Notes under the pieces: model-generated
Database searches by the model: none
What the model was told of the DNA's origin: nothing
The model's input: the letters and a program-made list of their open reading frames with translations, nothing else
Position numbers and translations under genes: made by a program
Source of the DNA: an uncultured Dysgonomonas sp.
GTDB taxonomy: Bacteria > Bacteroidota > Bacteroidia > Bacteroidales > Dysgonomonadaceae
Length of the DNA stretch: 19,438 nucleotides
NCBI GenBank assembly: GCA_937995835.1
Contig: CALKIV010000089.1
Coordinates: 1-19,438, forward strand
Direction of reading: 5' to 3'
Part shown: positions 8,062-16,332 of the stretch, in pieces
Layout of the letters: the number at the start of each line of letters is the position of its first letter
How positions within the stretch are numbered: the stretch's first letter is position 1

Positions 8062-9240
8062 TTATTTGTCTAACATAATACTCAACATGATGAAAGGCGA
8101 AACTGCCTTAGGATCATTGTCTCTGATGGGTTCAGAAATATAATATTCGAAGCTACCATCTCTATAAAATTTCTCTCCTCCCAATCCTGAAACAGCGCAT
8201 CCATCGGTGATGGAGAATGTGCCATCGCCATTGTCTTTCCAGAAACGTTTCACATACTGATCATAGGCTTCTCTTGCTTTTGTTTCAAAGCTTTTGTCCA
8301 GATATCCGTTCTTAGCTCCTTTAAACCAAGAATATATGAACATGATAGATCCGCTAGATTCTACATAGTTTCCCTCGCGTCCTAGTTGGTCTGTTACTTG
8401 ATACCACATACCAGTTTCAGGGTCTCTAAATTTTTCGATAGCTGCAGAAAGGTCTTGCAAGATGGAGATGATTTCACCACGTTTAGGATGCTCTGCAGGG
8501 ATATAATCCAGAGCATCTACCATAGACATCATATACCAACCAATGCTTCGTGACCAGAAGTTAGGAGATTTTCCTGTTTCAGGGTTTGACCATCGTTGTT
8601 CACGACTTTCGTCCCAACCATGATAGTATAAGCCTGTTTCTTCGTCATATAATACCTTTTTTACGTCAATGATTTGATTGGCAACTTCATCAAACAACTC
8701 CGGCTCATTAAATTCTTTGGCATATTGAGCCAAGTAAGGACCTGCCATATACAGTCCATCAAGCCACACTTGATGAGGATAAACTTGCTTGTGCCAAAAA
8801 CTGCCGGTAGAGGTTCTTGGATGTGTACGCATCTGGTCACGTAGCGTATCCATCGCTTGTTTGAAGCGAGGTTCGCCTGTCTCTTTATACATCGTGAATA
8901 GAATCTTACCACTGTTCAATCTATCAATATTGTATTCTTTTGCCTTGTAGGTCAGGATGCTGCCATCTTGACGCACCATCGTATCTACATAGGTGTAAGC
9001 ATAATCGAAATATTTTTTGTCTCCTGTTTTCTCCCAAATTTGTAAGAATGATTGAAGCTCTAACCCATGGCAATAATTCCATTTCGGTCTGTCCGAGAAG
9101 TCTAGCATCAGTGGGCTAGGCATTCTCGTTATTTCAGAATCAGCTAATTTCTGATAGTTTGTTGTCTCTTTTTTAACTTCTGTTTTGCAGCTTGTGACTA
9201 AGACGAGAGCTGCCATCAAGGCATAAAAACTTTTTTTCAT
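8062..9240 (-). CDS. Unsaturated uronyl hydrolase, glycoside hydrolase family 105 (YteR-like), lipoprotein
   Basis: This (alpha/alpha)6-barrel enzyme removes the 4,5-unsaturated galacturonyl residue left by pectate or rhamnogalacturonan lyases, by hydration of its double bond. The 392-residue protein has a lipoprotein signal (TSC, Cys18). The key family segment HQVWLDGLYMA places the catalytic Asp at 161; KWNYCHGLELQSF near the start of the domain and SPNFWSRSIGWYMM further on are also typical of GH105. The length is normal. After the Cys comes KTEVKKE, mixed charge rather than an acidic surface-export tag, so a periplasmic location fits. The gene is second in the operon, 9 nt after the first GH28. 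Its activity complements the PL10 lyase at the far end of the cluster. GH88 is the related alternative, but the motifs favour GH105. Confidence 0.94.
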   Translation of the reverse strand: MKKSFYALMAALVLVTSCKTEVKKETTNYQKLADSEITRMPSPLMLDFSDRPKWNYCHGLELQSFLQIWEKTGDKKYFDYAYTYVDTMVRQDGSILTYKAKEYNIDRLNSGKILFTMYKETGEPRFKQAMDTLRDQMRTHPRTSTGSFWHKQVYPHQVWLDGLYMAGPYLAQYAKEFNEPELFDEVANQIIDVKKVLYDEETGLYYHGWDESREQRWSNPETGKSPNFWSRSIGWYMMSMVDALDYIPAEHPKRGEIISILQDLSAAIEKFRDPETGMWYQVTDQLGREGNYVESSGSIMFIYSWFKGAKNGYLDKSFETKAREAYDQYVKRFWKDNGDGTFSITDGCAVSGLGGEKFYRDGSFEYYISEPIRDNDPKAVSPFIMLSIMLDK

Positions 9241-9249
9241 GATATATAT

Positions 9250-10872
9250 TTATTTGTTTATTCGTTCTATTTTATTTTCTGCAATTGTTTTTGGTAGTTC
9301 TATATTCTTGGATGTAGCTCCTGAAACCTTAATGGCTTTTTCTAGTGTTTCGGGAAATTCAAAGTCAGTCATGCTAAAGTTCTTCACGTTTCTGAGCTTC
9401 AGGGCTGCACCTTCTTTTGGAACTATTTTTACATTTTTGAAATTAATATTTGAAGATTCGTAAAGTTCTGCCCCTAAAGTTGCAGAAATCGAAACATTCT
9501 CCAAATTGATATTGTCAATGTTTTGTTCAGGTATTCCATTGAAAAACATTGCTCTGCTTGCATTTCGGGCAGCTAGATCTTTGATGTAAATATTGCGGAA
9601 GGCAGGAGTGGTTTCATCTACAGCAGGAACAGGTTTAGCCTCTTCTGCAATGATGGCTTCGGGTGTAAGCTTGCTCCAGTAGTATAAGTCGAACAGAAGA
9701 GGTTCTGTTGTTATGTTGGTCATGTTGATTTTCTCGATATAAATATTTTCAACAACTCCACCACGTCCTCGGCAACTTTTGAATCGAAGCCCTACATCTG
9801 TCCCGATGAAAAGGCAATTTTTTACAGACACATTACGCACTCCACCAGACATTTCACTGCCAACAACAAAGCCTCCATGCCCTTGAAACACTTTGCAATT
9901 GTCTACAATGACATTTTCGGTGGGGCGTCCACGTTTTCGTCCGTCAGCATCTTTGCCCGATTTTAGGCAGATTGCATCATCACCCACATCGAAGGTGCTA
10001 TTGATAATAATAGCATTTTTGCACGACTCAAGATCAAGTCCATCTCCATTTTGAGCATAACCGGGATTTCTAATAAAAACTCCATCAAGAATTACATTTT
10101 CGCACATCAAGGGATGAACGTTCCAGCTAGGAGAGTTCTCAAATAGTACCCCTTCTAGAAGTACATTTTTGCAACCAACAAAGCTAACCATCACAGGACG
10201 AAGAAAATCTTTAACTTCTTCCCACTGTTCTTCTGTTTCAAGACCTCTAGGCACATTCATGTCACTCATTTCAGCACCTTTGAGAGCTCCTGCCGATGGA
10301 TACCAAAAATTACCGTTTCTCACAACTCCTCCTGATTTTACTACCCTTTGCCAGTGGCCAGCAGTCACTTTCTCTTGCTTCAATGGTCGCCAAGCTTCGC
10401 CTGAGCCATTGATAGAGCCTTCTCCTGTTATTGCGATATTGGTTAAGTTTATGCCAGAAATAGGAGATTGACAACGGTAGGTGTCTAGTCCTTCAAAGAC
10501 TGTCTGGATCAGAGGATATTGTTTTGTGTCACTCGAGAATAAGATAAGTGCACCTTTTTCTAAGTGCAAATTGATGTTGGATTGAAATACAATCGGACCG
10601 GTATACCAAACTCCACTCGGCACCAAAAGCGTGCCTCCACCTTCTGCCGCAAGTGCATTCATAGCCTTGGCAAAGGCCTTTGTGTTTAGGGTTACACCAT
10701 CAGGCATACCCTCAAAGTCTATTATGTTTACCGTGTTGTCAGGAAAGGTTGGTTTTTTTAAGACTGGCATATCGAATGGTAGATCCTTGTACAGATAGGA
10801 AAAGTCTCCAGCATTGATCACATTGATAGTCCAAAAGATACTAAACAGAACAAATAAAAATTTTCGATTCAT
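9250..10872 (-). CDS. Polygalacturonase-like glycoside hydrolase family 28 (paralogue B), first gene of the operon
   Basis: This is a GH28 beta-helix hydrolase of galacturonans. I start it at the ATG at 10872, which begins a Sec signal (MNRKFLFVLF... about 1-21, ending INA); an in-frame ATG at 10929 adds 19 residues with no signal character. From the chosen start (540 residues), the motifs are NGDG (Asp257), VGDD (Asp278, Asp279), GHGG (His312) and RFK (Arg343, Lys345). The first motif is NGDG where paralogue A has NTDG, and the last is RFK rather than RLK. An insertion around 155-215, containing GGVVRNGNFWYPS, could shape a different substrate pocket. The gene lies immediately downstream of the divergent regulatory region and so is probably the operon leader. 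Rhamnogalacturonan hydrolase or exo-galacturonosidase activity are alternatives within the family. Confidence 0.93.
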   Translation of the reverse strand: MNRKFLFVLFSIFWTINVINAGDFSYLYKDLPFDMPVLKKPTFPDNTVNIIDFEGMPDGVTLNTKAFAKAMNALAAEGGGTLLVPSGVWYTGPIVFQSNINLHLEKGALILFSSDTKQYPLIQTVFEGLDTYRCQSPISGINLTNIAITGEGSINGSGEAWRPLKQEKVTAGHWQRVVKSGGVVRNGNFWYPSAGALKGAEMSDMNVPRGLETEEQWEEVKDFLRPVMVSFVGCKNVLLEGVLFENSPSWNVHPLMCENVILDGVFIRNPGYAQNGDGLDLESCKNAIIINSTFDVGDDAICLKSGKDADGRKRGRPTENVIVDNCKVFQGHGGFVVGSEMSGGVRNVSVKNCLFIGTDVGLRFKSCRGRGGVVENIYIEKINMTNITTEPLLFDLYYWSKLTPEAIIAEEAKPVPAVDETTPAFRNIYIKDLAARNASRAMFFNGIPEQNIDNINLENVSISATLGAELYESSNINFKNVKIVPKEGAALKLRNVKNFSMTDFEFPETLEKAIKVSGATSKNIELPKTIAENKIERINK

Positions 10873-11314
10873 GGTTTTATTTTTTTTATTCAGGGATAGA
10901 GTTCTCAAAAAACACCCAAGGCTAGACATGTTGGCGCACCCAATATGGCTCAGTGTGTAAGAAGTTATATCTTCCTTGTTGATTTCATGGCTTAATGTTC
11001 AAATTACAATGATAGCATTAAAAAGTAGAACAAGAGGGGAAATATTGGCTTATATAGGATGATTTTTTACTTTATCCTTCTTTTATTTAGTATTTTCCCT
11101 TCAATGCCATTTGTATCTTTTTCGATTGTTGTCGAATGCATAAATGCTATTTGCTGTGCATATTGAACAAATATAATGAATGCAGCTAAGAAAGTGGGTA
11201 CTGAAAATGCAAAATAAAGAAGCTCCATGGGGGAGTAATTGACTTTTATGGGTTGTATTTTCGTCCTTCATTAGATGAAGAAAATAATAATTTTTACATT
11301 TACTACTTTGTAGA
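10873..11314. promoter_or_regulatory. Divergent intergenic region between the pectin operon and its hybrid sensor gene
   Basis: This 442-bp stretch holds no convincing gene. It must contain the promoters for the minus-strand pectin operon and the plus-strand sensor/regulator, whose AraC-type output domain is expected to bind here. Six copies of the pentamer AATGC occur on the plus strand at 11103, 11135, 11143, 11179, 11206 and 11314 (the last spans the sensor start codon). The heptamer GAATGCA occurs twice, at 11134 and 11178. One exact -7 element match on the minus strand is listed separately. I found no convincing plus-strand promoter; TATTTTCG at 11256-11263 is a one-mismatch candidate without a well-placed TTTG. 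Confidence 0.6.
11168..11175 (-). promoter_or_regulatory. Candidate -7 element for the pectin operon
   Basis: The minus strand reads TATATTTG, an exact match to the Bacteroides -7 consensus TAnnTTTG. It would give a leader of nearly 300 nt before the GH28 ATG at 10872. No TTTG is found at the expected distance upstream, which could mean activator dependence (the hybrid sensor is the natural candidate) or simply a chance match. Confidence 0.3.
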
Positions 11315-14300
11315 ATGCCAAAATCAATTACTATGATGCGAATTAGATTTTTCATTTTTGTTTTCTTGCTCTTCCTTTTGGCTGTGCCTTCAGGGGCGCA
11401 AGTGAGATACTATCTAGAACATTATGGCGTTGAGGAAGGGTTGCCTCAGCATACGGTTATGGATATGTTGCAAGATCATAAGGGCTTCATGTGGTTTGCA
11501 ACGTGGAATGGCATTTGCAAATTTGATGGCGAAAATTTCTATTCCTACCGTATTCAGTCTGAAGACTCGCATCATATGCGAAGCAATCGGATAGACTTTT
11601 TGGAGGAGGATAAATATGGTTTCATCTGGTTGTTGCCATACGATGGAGAGCCTTGTCGTTTCGACCCTCGTACTGAGCGATTCATCTCTTTGAGGGATAT
11701 CACCGGGAATGAGGAAGAATCTGTGCTGACTAAGAAAATAATCACTACTCCATCGGGAAAAGTTTGGTTGTTGAAAGCTGATATAGGCCTGATTTGTGTC
11801 ACAGATAAAAGGTTTAACCTTAAAAGGATGAATAGCGAAGATGTGATCTACACTGTACATGAAGATCAAGAACGAAATTCGTGGATCTTAACTAACAACG
11901 GAGTCTATGTGGAGACGGAAGATGGTGCACAGACTAACAGCTTCTTTGTCAATCGTACGAATAATAATCTTTCTGGTTTTTATGCTCTGATGGAGTATGA
12001 AGATGAAATCTGGATTGGGAGTGATAATGGTGAAATCCAGGTATACAACAAGCACGATAAGCATTTTGGCTTGATCAAATTGAAAACTCAGGCTAAGATT
12101 AAAGATATCAAGAATATAAATGACAAGTTGGTCTTAGTCTCTAGCGAAGATGATGGTTTCTTTATTTACAATAGAACGAAATCGAAGGCAGAACATTTCA
12201 ACACTAGTAACCTAGCTGAAATGAAGAATAATAGTATTCTTTATTCTTATATTGATCGATCAGGAAATATTTGGTTCGAGCTAGATCATTCTGGGGTGGC
12301 AAAGTTTAATCTCAAAAAGCGCTTAATGAGGCATTTTGAGGCAAAGAATGAAGGAAAGGTTACTAATATTCTTCCGCCTGTTTTTATTATTTTAGAAGAT
12401 CATGCGAATAGAATTTGGGTACATCCCACAGGAGGAGGTTTTTCCTATTACGACCCTAAACAAGATGCTTTAATACCTTTCTTGAACGAGCCAAACTCTA
12501 AGTCGTGGCACTTTTCGAGTATGTTGCATGCTGCTTTTATGGATATCCAAGGCAATTTGTGGTTGAGTACCAGAAGTCAAGGATTAGAGAAAATAGTATT
12601 TCCTGATGATGTGTTTAATGTTACATTGGTAGCTCCTGATGATCATTTTCCGGAAGATAATGATGTGCGTTGTATATTCGAAGATCATCTGCAAAACCTG
12701 TGGGTGTCTACAAAGGCTGATAAGTTGTTTGTCTATAACCCTTCTGGAAAGCAGTTGGGCTATTTGTGCAAAGATGGGACAATAGGTAGTGGTGAAGAAA
12801 TAGGTGGAGCGGTTTATACCATCATGCAGGATAAGGACTTGAATTTATGGGTAGGCACTAAAGGCAAAGGAATTTATAAATTATCAGCTAAAAAAGGTGA
12901 GATAAGAAAATACGATGTAACGCATTATAAACATGATCCTCACAATGACTATAGTTTAAGCAGTGATAATATCTATAGTATTTTTCAAGATGTAAGAGAT
13001 CAAATTTGGGTGGGAACATTCAATAGAGGAGTGAATTTGGTGTGTGAAGATCAGCAAGGAAGTGTGAAGTTTGTCAATTGCAACAATGAAATTCCTCAAT
13101 ATCCCATTCAAACTGGAGCTAAGGTGCGAGTGATCTCAGCTGATAAATTTGGCAATATTTGTGTAGGAACAACATTTGGCCTAATTGTTTTTTCTTCAGA
13201 TTTTACGAATCCTTCAGATATACAGTTCAAATCCTATATTCGTAAACCCAAGGACAATAGTGGGGTCAGTGCGAATGATATTTTTGACATACAAACTACT
13301 GCTAAAGGGGAGACCTTTTTGGCAACAGTTGGTGGAGGACTCAACAAGATTGCAAAAACCGATGAGAAGGGTTTCCCCTTAGAATTCAAGTATTATACAA
13401 CCCGTTCAGGCTTGCCCTCCGATGTGGTAGTAACCTTGATAGAAGACACCGAAGGTAAGCTGTGGGTGACAACGGAGTTGAGTCTGACAAAGTTTGATGC
13501 AGAGAAGGAGTATTTTGAAACTTTTAGTGAGATCAGACGCTTGCTGCATCGGACTAGCTTTTCGGAGGGCGCTCGCTTTAGCTCTAAATCGGGGGTGCTC
13601 TACTTAGGAACTTCTAATGGCTTCTTGTCTGTGAAAACGAATAAAATCGTCAAAAATGATTTTAATCCTTACGTGGCCTTCACTAATTTGTTGATATCTA
13701 ATCAGAAAGTGCCTATTGACGAAACCTCTTTCTTGAGTAAAAACATCGATGATATGGAGGAATTAAGATTGAGCCATAAGCAAAACTTCTTTTCTATAGA
13801 GTTTGCCACACTAGACTATTCTAATCCTCAAAATATTTCTTATTCCTACAAACTAGACGGCTTTGATGATGACTGGATTATGCTGAACAAACAGCAAACA
13901 GCCAATTATACCAATATGGAGGCAGGAAAGTATGTTTTTAGAGTGAAATCGACCAATAGCGATGGCGTTTGGATGGATAATGAGCATGCTTTACCTATTA
14001 TTATTACTCCACCAATTTGGAATACAGGGTGGGCATATGTGCTCTACTTTGTAGTAATAGCTTCTTTGGTGTATTTTATTTTGAGAGGATTGTTTATGTA
14101 TCTCAGATTGAGAGATAAGGTAAATCTGGAGCATGAGCAAACAGAGATGAAAACGAGGTTCTTTATGGATGTATCGCATGAAATACGTACCCCTTTGACT
14201 ATGATTATTTCTCCATTGGAAAATGTCATCGAGGGTGAAGATGTTTCTCAAGGTGTGAAAACGCAACTAAAACTAGTATTGAAGAATGCTAATCGTATGT

Positions 14301-15721
14301 TGCGAATGGTTAATCAGGTTTTAGACTTTAGGAAGATACAAAAACAGAAAGTTAATTTGCAAGAACTGCCGATTGCAACGATGGTATGGGATGTGTGTAA
14401 TAATTTCTTAGAGACAGCAGAATCGAAAGATATTAAGCTCGAATTTATAAATAATGTGGGCGATGCTACGTTGTGGGCAGATGTAGATGGAGTTGAGAAA
14501 TTAGTATTCAATCTATTATCAAATGCCTTTAAACATAGTGTAGTAGGGAAGAAGATTGAAGTCTCACTTAGCTATGATAAAAAAGGATTGCGGCTTGCCG
14601 TGAAAGACGAGGGAGCAGGAATGAGTAAGGAAATTTTAGACAAGCTGTTCACCCGTTTCTCCTCTTTCACCTTAGATAAGAGTAAACCAAGCACAGGTAT
14701 TGGGCTTTCTATCGTGAAAGAAGTGGTGGAAAAACATCATGCACGCATAGTGGTGGAAAGTGAATTGGGTAAGGGAAGTTGTTTTGCTGTTTACTTCAAG
14801 ATGGGTACAGAGCATTTCAAAGACGATGATATTACCTTTACTTATTCGCCAGCTCAACATGGAAGTGGTGACATTGTGGAAGTGAAAGATAAAATATCCG
14901 TATCGCAGGCTGAGGATGAGCAAGAGGAGATGCCGGAAGATAATCCGGTGATTTTGGTTGTGGAAGATGATGATGATCTTCGCTCTTTTATCAAAGAAAT
15001 TCTTAGTTCACATTATTCCGTCCTAGAAGCTAGTAATGGATTGGAGGGATATAATATCGCTATCACTGATCAGCCTGATTTTATCATCAGCGACATTATG
15101 ATGGACAAGCTTGATGGAATTGGATTCTTGAAACGAGTGCGAGATAACTCTGAAACCAGTCATATCCCTTTCATCCTATTGACAGCCAAGACAAATATAG
15201 AAACTAAGGTGCAGGGGCTTGAATATGGTGCAGATGATTATATCACAAAGCCATTTAGCGTTAAATATCTGAAAGCCAAAATAGAAAATATTATTGCTCA
15301 GCGCAAACAGCTTTATGAAGCTTATACAGATAAAGATTACAGTCAGCACGTAAAGGAAGATAAAGAAAAAAATGCTACGCCTTCAATTACTTCACTAGAT
15401 GAAGAATTTATCCTGAAAATGAAGAAGGAAATAGAGCAGAATATTGATAATAGCGAGTATGTGGTTAATGATCTAGCCATTGCTATGGCTATGAGTCGTA
15501 CCGTATTTTATAAAAAAGTAAAGAGTTTGACCGGCTTCTCGCCCATCGAATTTATAAGAGATATAAAAATAAAACACGCTGCCCAATTGTTGGAGTCGGA
15601 AGAATATTCTATCAAGGAGGTTTCTTATATGATTGGTATCAGTGACACGAAATATTTCACTCAATGTTTTAAGAAAAAATATGGGATGACACCTAGCGAA
15701 TATCGTAGCAAGGAGGAGTAG
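11315..15721 (+). CDS. Hybrid two-component system sensor/regulator (HTCS) for the pectin cluster
   Basis: This single protein joins a periplasmic sensor to a cytoplasmic kinase and DNA-binding domain, and most likely senses pectic oligosaccharides and activates the adjacent enzyme genes. Of its 1468 residues, a signal/anchor helix (about 8-28) is followed by a long beta-propeller of repeated two-component-regulator blades (about 30-820, with recurring WxGT/WVGT and D..GNLW signatures), a Y_Y_Y domain (about 835-900) and a membrane helix (about 904-930). The kinase follows, with His955 in SHEIRTPL, the N-box with Asn1070, and DEGAGM and STGIGLS glycine boxes. The receiver (about 1209-1325) has phospho-acceptor Asp1260 and TKPF, and the C-terminal AraC-type double HTH spans about 1375-1466. 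Every catalytic element is intact. The ATGs at 11333 and 11336 are also plausible starts and shorten the n-region of the signal; the true start is uncertain. Confidence 0.95.
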   Translation: MPKSITMMRIRFFIFVFLLFLLAVPSGAQVRYYLEHYGVEEGLPQHTVMDMLQDHKGFMWFATWNGICKFDGENFYSYRIQSEDSHHMRSNRIDFLEEDKYGFIWLLPYDGEPCRFDPRTERFISLRDITGNEEESVLTKKIITTPSGKVWLLKADIGLICVTDKRFNLKRMNSEDVIYTVHEDQERNSWILTNNGVYVETEDGAQTNSFFVNRTNNNLSGFYALMEYEDEIWIGSDNGEIQVYNKHDKHFGLIKLKTQAKIKDIKNINDKLVLVSSEDDGFFIYNRTKSKAEHFNTSNLAEMKNNSILYSYIDRSGNIWFELDHSGVAKFNLKKRLMRHFEAKNEGKVTNILPPVFIILEDHANRIWVHPTGGGFSYYDPKQDALIPFLNEPNSKSWHFSSMLHAAFMDIQGNLWLSTRSQGLEKIVFPDDVFNVTLVAPDDHFPEDNDVRCIFEDHLQNLWVSTKADKLFVYNPSGKQLGYLCKDGTIGSGEEIGGAVYTIMQDKDLNLWVGTKGKGIYKLSAKKGEIRKYDVTHYKHDPHNDYSLSSDNIYSIFQDVRDQIWVGTFNRGVNLVCEDQQGSVKFVNCNNEIPQYPIQTGAKVRVISADKFGNICVGTTFGLIVFSSDFTNPSDIQFKSYIRKPKDNSGVSANDIFDIQTTAKGETFLATVGGGLNKIAKTDEKGFPLEFKYYTTRSGLPSDVVVTLIEDTEGKLWVTTELSLTKFDAEKEYFETFSEIRRLLHRTSFSEGARFSSKSGVLYLGTSNGFLSVKTNKIVKNDFNPYVAFTNLLISNQKVPIDETSFLSKNIDDMEELRLSHKQNFFSIEFATLDYSNPQNISYSYKLDGFDDDWIMLNKQQTANYTNMEAGKYVFRVKSTNSDGVWMDNEHALPIIITPPIWNTGWAYVLYFVVIASLVYFILRGLFMYLRLRDKVNLEHEQTEMKTRFFMDVSHEIRTPLTMIISPLENVIEGEDVSQGVKTQLKLVLKNANRMLRMVNQVLDFRKIQKQKVNLQELPIATMVWDVCNNFLETAESKDIKLEFINNVGDATLWADVDGVEKLVFNLLSNAFKHSVVGKKIEVSLSYDKKGLRLAVKDEGAGMSKEILDKLFTRFSSFTLDKSKPSTGIGLSIVKEVVEKHHARIVVESELGKGSCFAVYFKMGTEHFKDDDITFTYSPAQHGSGDIVEVKDKISVSQAEDEQEEMPEDNPVILVVEDDDDLRSFIKEILSSHYSVLEASNGLEGYNIAITDQPDFIISDIMMDKLDGIGFLKRVRDNSETSHIPFILLTAKTNIETKVQGLEYGADDYITKPFSVKYLKAKIENIIAQRKQLYEAYTDKDYSQHVKEDKEKNATPSITSLDEEFILKMKKEIEQNIDNSEYVVNDLAIAMAMSRTVFYKKVKSLTGFSPIEFIRDIKIKHAAQLLESEEYSIKEVSYMIGISDTKYFTQCFKKKYGMTPSEYRSKEE

Positions 15722-15748
15722 TTGGTCAACCTGTAACCAGAATTAGAT

Positions 15749-16114
15749 ATGATACAAATAAACTTAAAACGGGTCTACGAACCGGAAGAAGAACTGGATG
15801 GCTTTCGCATCTTAGTGGATAAGTTATGGCCAAGAGGAATTAGGAAGGAGAATCTCCATTTTGATTTATGGGCAAAAGATATTGCACCATCTACAGGATT
15901 AAGGACTTGGTTTCATCAGAATAAAGAAAATAACTGGGAAGTGTTTTGTGAAAAATATACTGATGAGCTATCTCACTCCATAGCTGTGCCACAAGTTGTA
16001 GAAACAATCAAGGATAAGGCTGTGGTAACTTTACTCTTTGCCTCAAAGAATATGATAGAAAACCATGCCTTGATACTGAAAGAGTTTTTGGAAGATAAAC
16101 TAGAGGATAAGTAA
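15749..16114 (+). CDS. DUF488 family protein (YeaO-like)
   Basis: This is a small 121-residue protein of unknown function belonging to the DUF488 family. Visible family marks are KRVYE (7-11), the DKLWPRG motif (24-30), the WAKDIAPS segment (41-48), LRTWF (51-55) and a terminal region with ENHA (104-107). There is no signal peptide or membrane segment, so it is probably cytoplasmic. It begins 27 nt after the hybrid sensor stop codon on the same strand with no terminator visible between them, so it may be co-transcribed with the sensor. Its 3' end converges on the tRNA gene 14 nt away. The family is widespread and not specific to carbohydrate loci, so a pectin role is unsupported. Confidence 0.85.
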   Translation: MIQINLKRVYEPEEELDGFRILVDKLWPRGIRKENLHFDLWAKDIAPSTGLRTWFHQNKENNWEVFCEKYTDELSHSIAVPQVVETIKDKAVVTLLFASKNMIENHALILKEFLEDKLEDK

Positions 16115-16128
16115 TAGAATGAATTAAG

Positions 16129-16201
16129 TGACTCTGCCGGGATTCGAACCCGGAGCGAAGGAACCGGAATCCTTTATTTTATCCAGTTAAACTACAGAGC
16201 C
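16129..16201 (-). tRNA. tRNA-Arg, anticodon CCG
   Basis: The minus strand folds into a complete 73-nt cloverleaf. The acceptor stem GGCTCTG/CAGAGTC has 7 pairs with one G-T. The D-stem is GTTT/AAAT, with GG in the D-loop. The anticodon stem AAGGA/TCCTT encloses loop TTCCGGT, with anticodon CCG reading the Arg codon CGG. The variable loop is four nucleotides, and the T-stem CCGGG/CCCGG encloses the standard TTCGAAT loop. The discriminator base is A at 16129. The next genomic bases read CTT, so the CCA tail is not encoded and must be added. The gene lies in opposite orientation to both neighbours. Confidence 0.96.
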
Positions 16202-16218
16202 ATCTTTATAAGTCACTG

Positions 16219-16226
16219 CAAAAATA
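16219..16226 (-). promoter_or_regulatory. Candidate -7 element for tRNA-Arg
   Basis: The minus strand reads TATTTTTG, matching the Bacteroides TAnnTTTG element exactly. It lies 17 nt upstream of the mature tRNA 5' end at 16201, a sensible distance for a short leader. A TTTT (16245-16248), not the consensus TTTG, lies 18 nt upstream. Confidence 0.55.
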
Positions 16227-16282
16227 GGAATAATTTGAATATTAAAAAGCATTAGCGAATCATAAAAAGAGTTTATCTTCCT

Positions 16283-16314
16283 TTTGGTTATCAGAATGTG
16301 GAAATGTATCTTTG
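16283..16314 (+). promoter_or_regulatory. Bacteroides-type promoter of ung
   Basis: TTTG (16283-16286) and TATCTTTG (16307-16314) are separated by 20 nt, an excellent fit to the Bacteroides -33/-7 consensus. Transcription should begin at about 16320, only 6 to 13 nt before the candidate ATG codons. This also rules out the in-frame TTG at 16312 as the ung start, because it lies within the -7 element. Confidence 0.75.
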
Positions 16315-16332
16315 ACAATAAACTTTATGACC

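Noticed and set aside
10939..11047. Inverted copies CCAATAT and ATATTGG in the divergent region
   Set aside because: Only seven bases, about 100 bp apart and in AT-rich DNA; chance occurrence is likely.
11310..11314. TACTTTG just before the HTCS ATG as a promoter element
   Set aside because: The spacing does not match TAnnTTTG (only one base between TA and TTTG) and transcription would begin inside the gene.
16129..16160. Duplicate of the tRNA 3' end as an attachment site
   Set aside because: No second copy of the T-arm/acceptor sequence was found elsewhere in the window.
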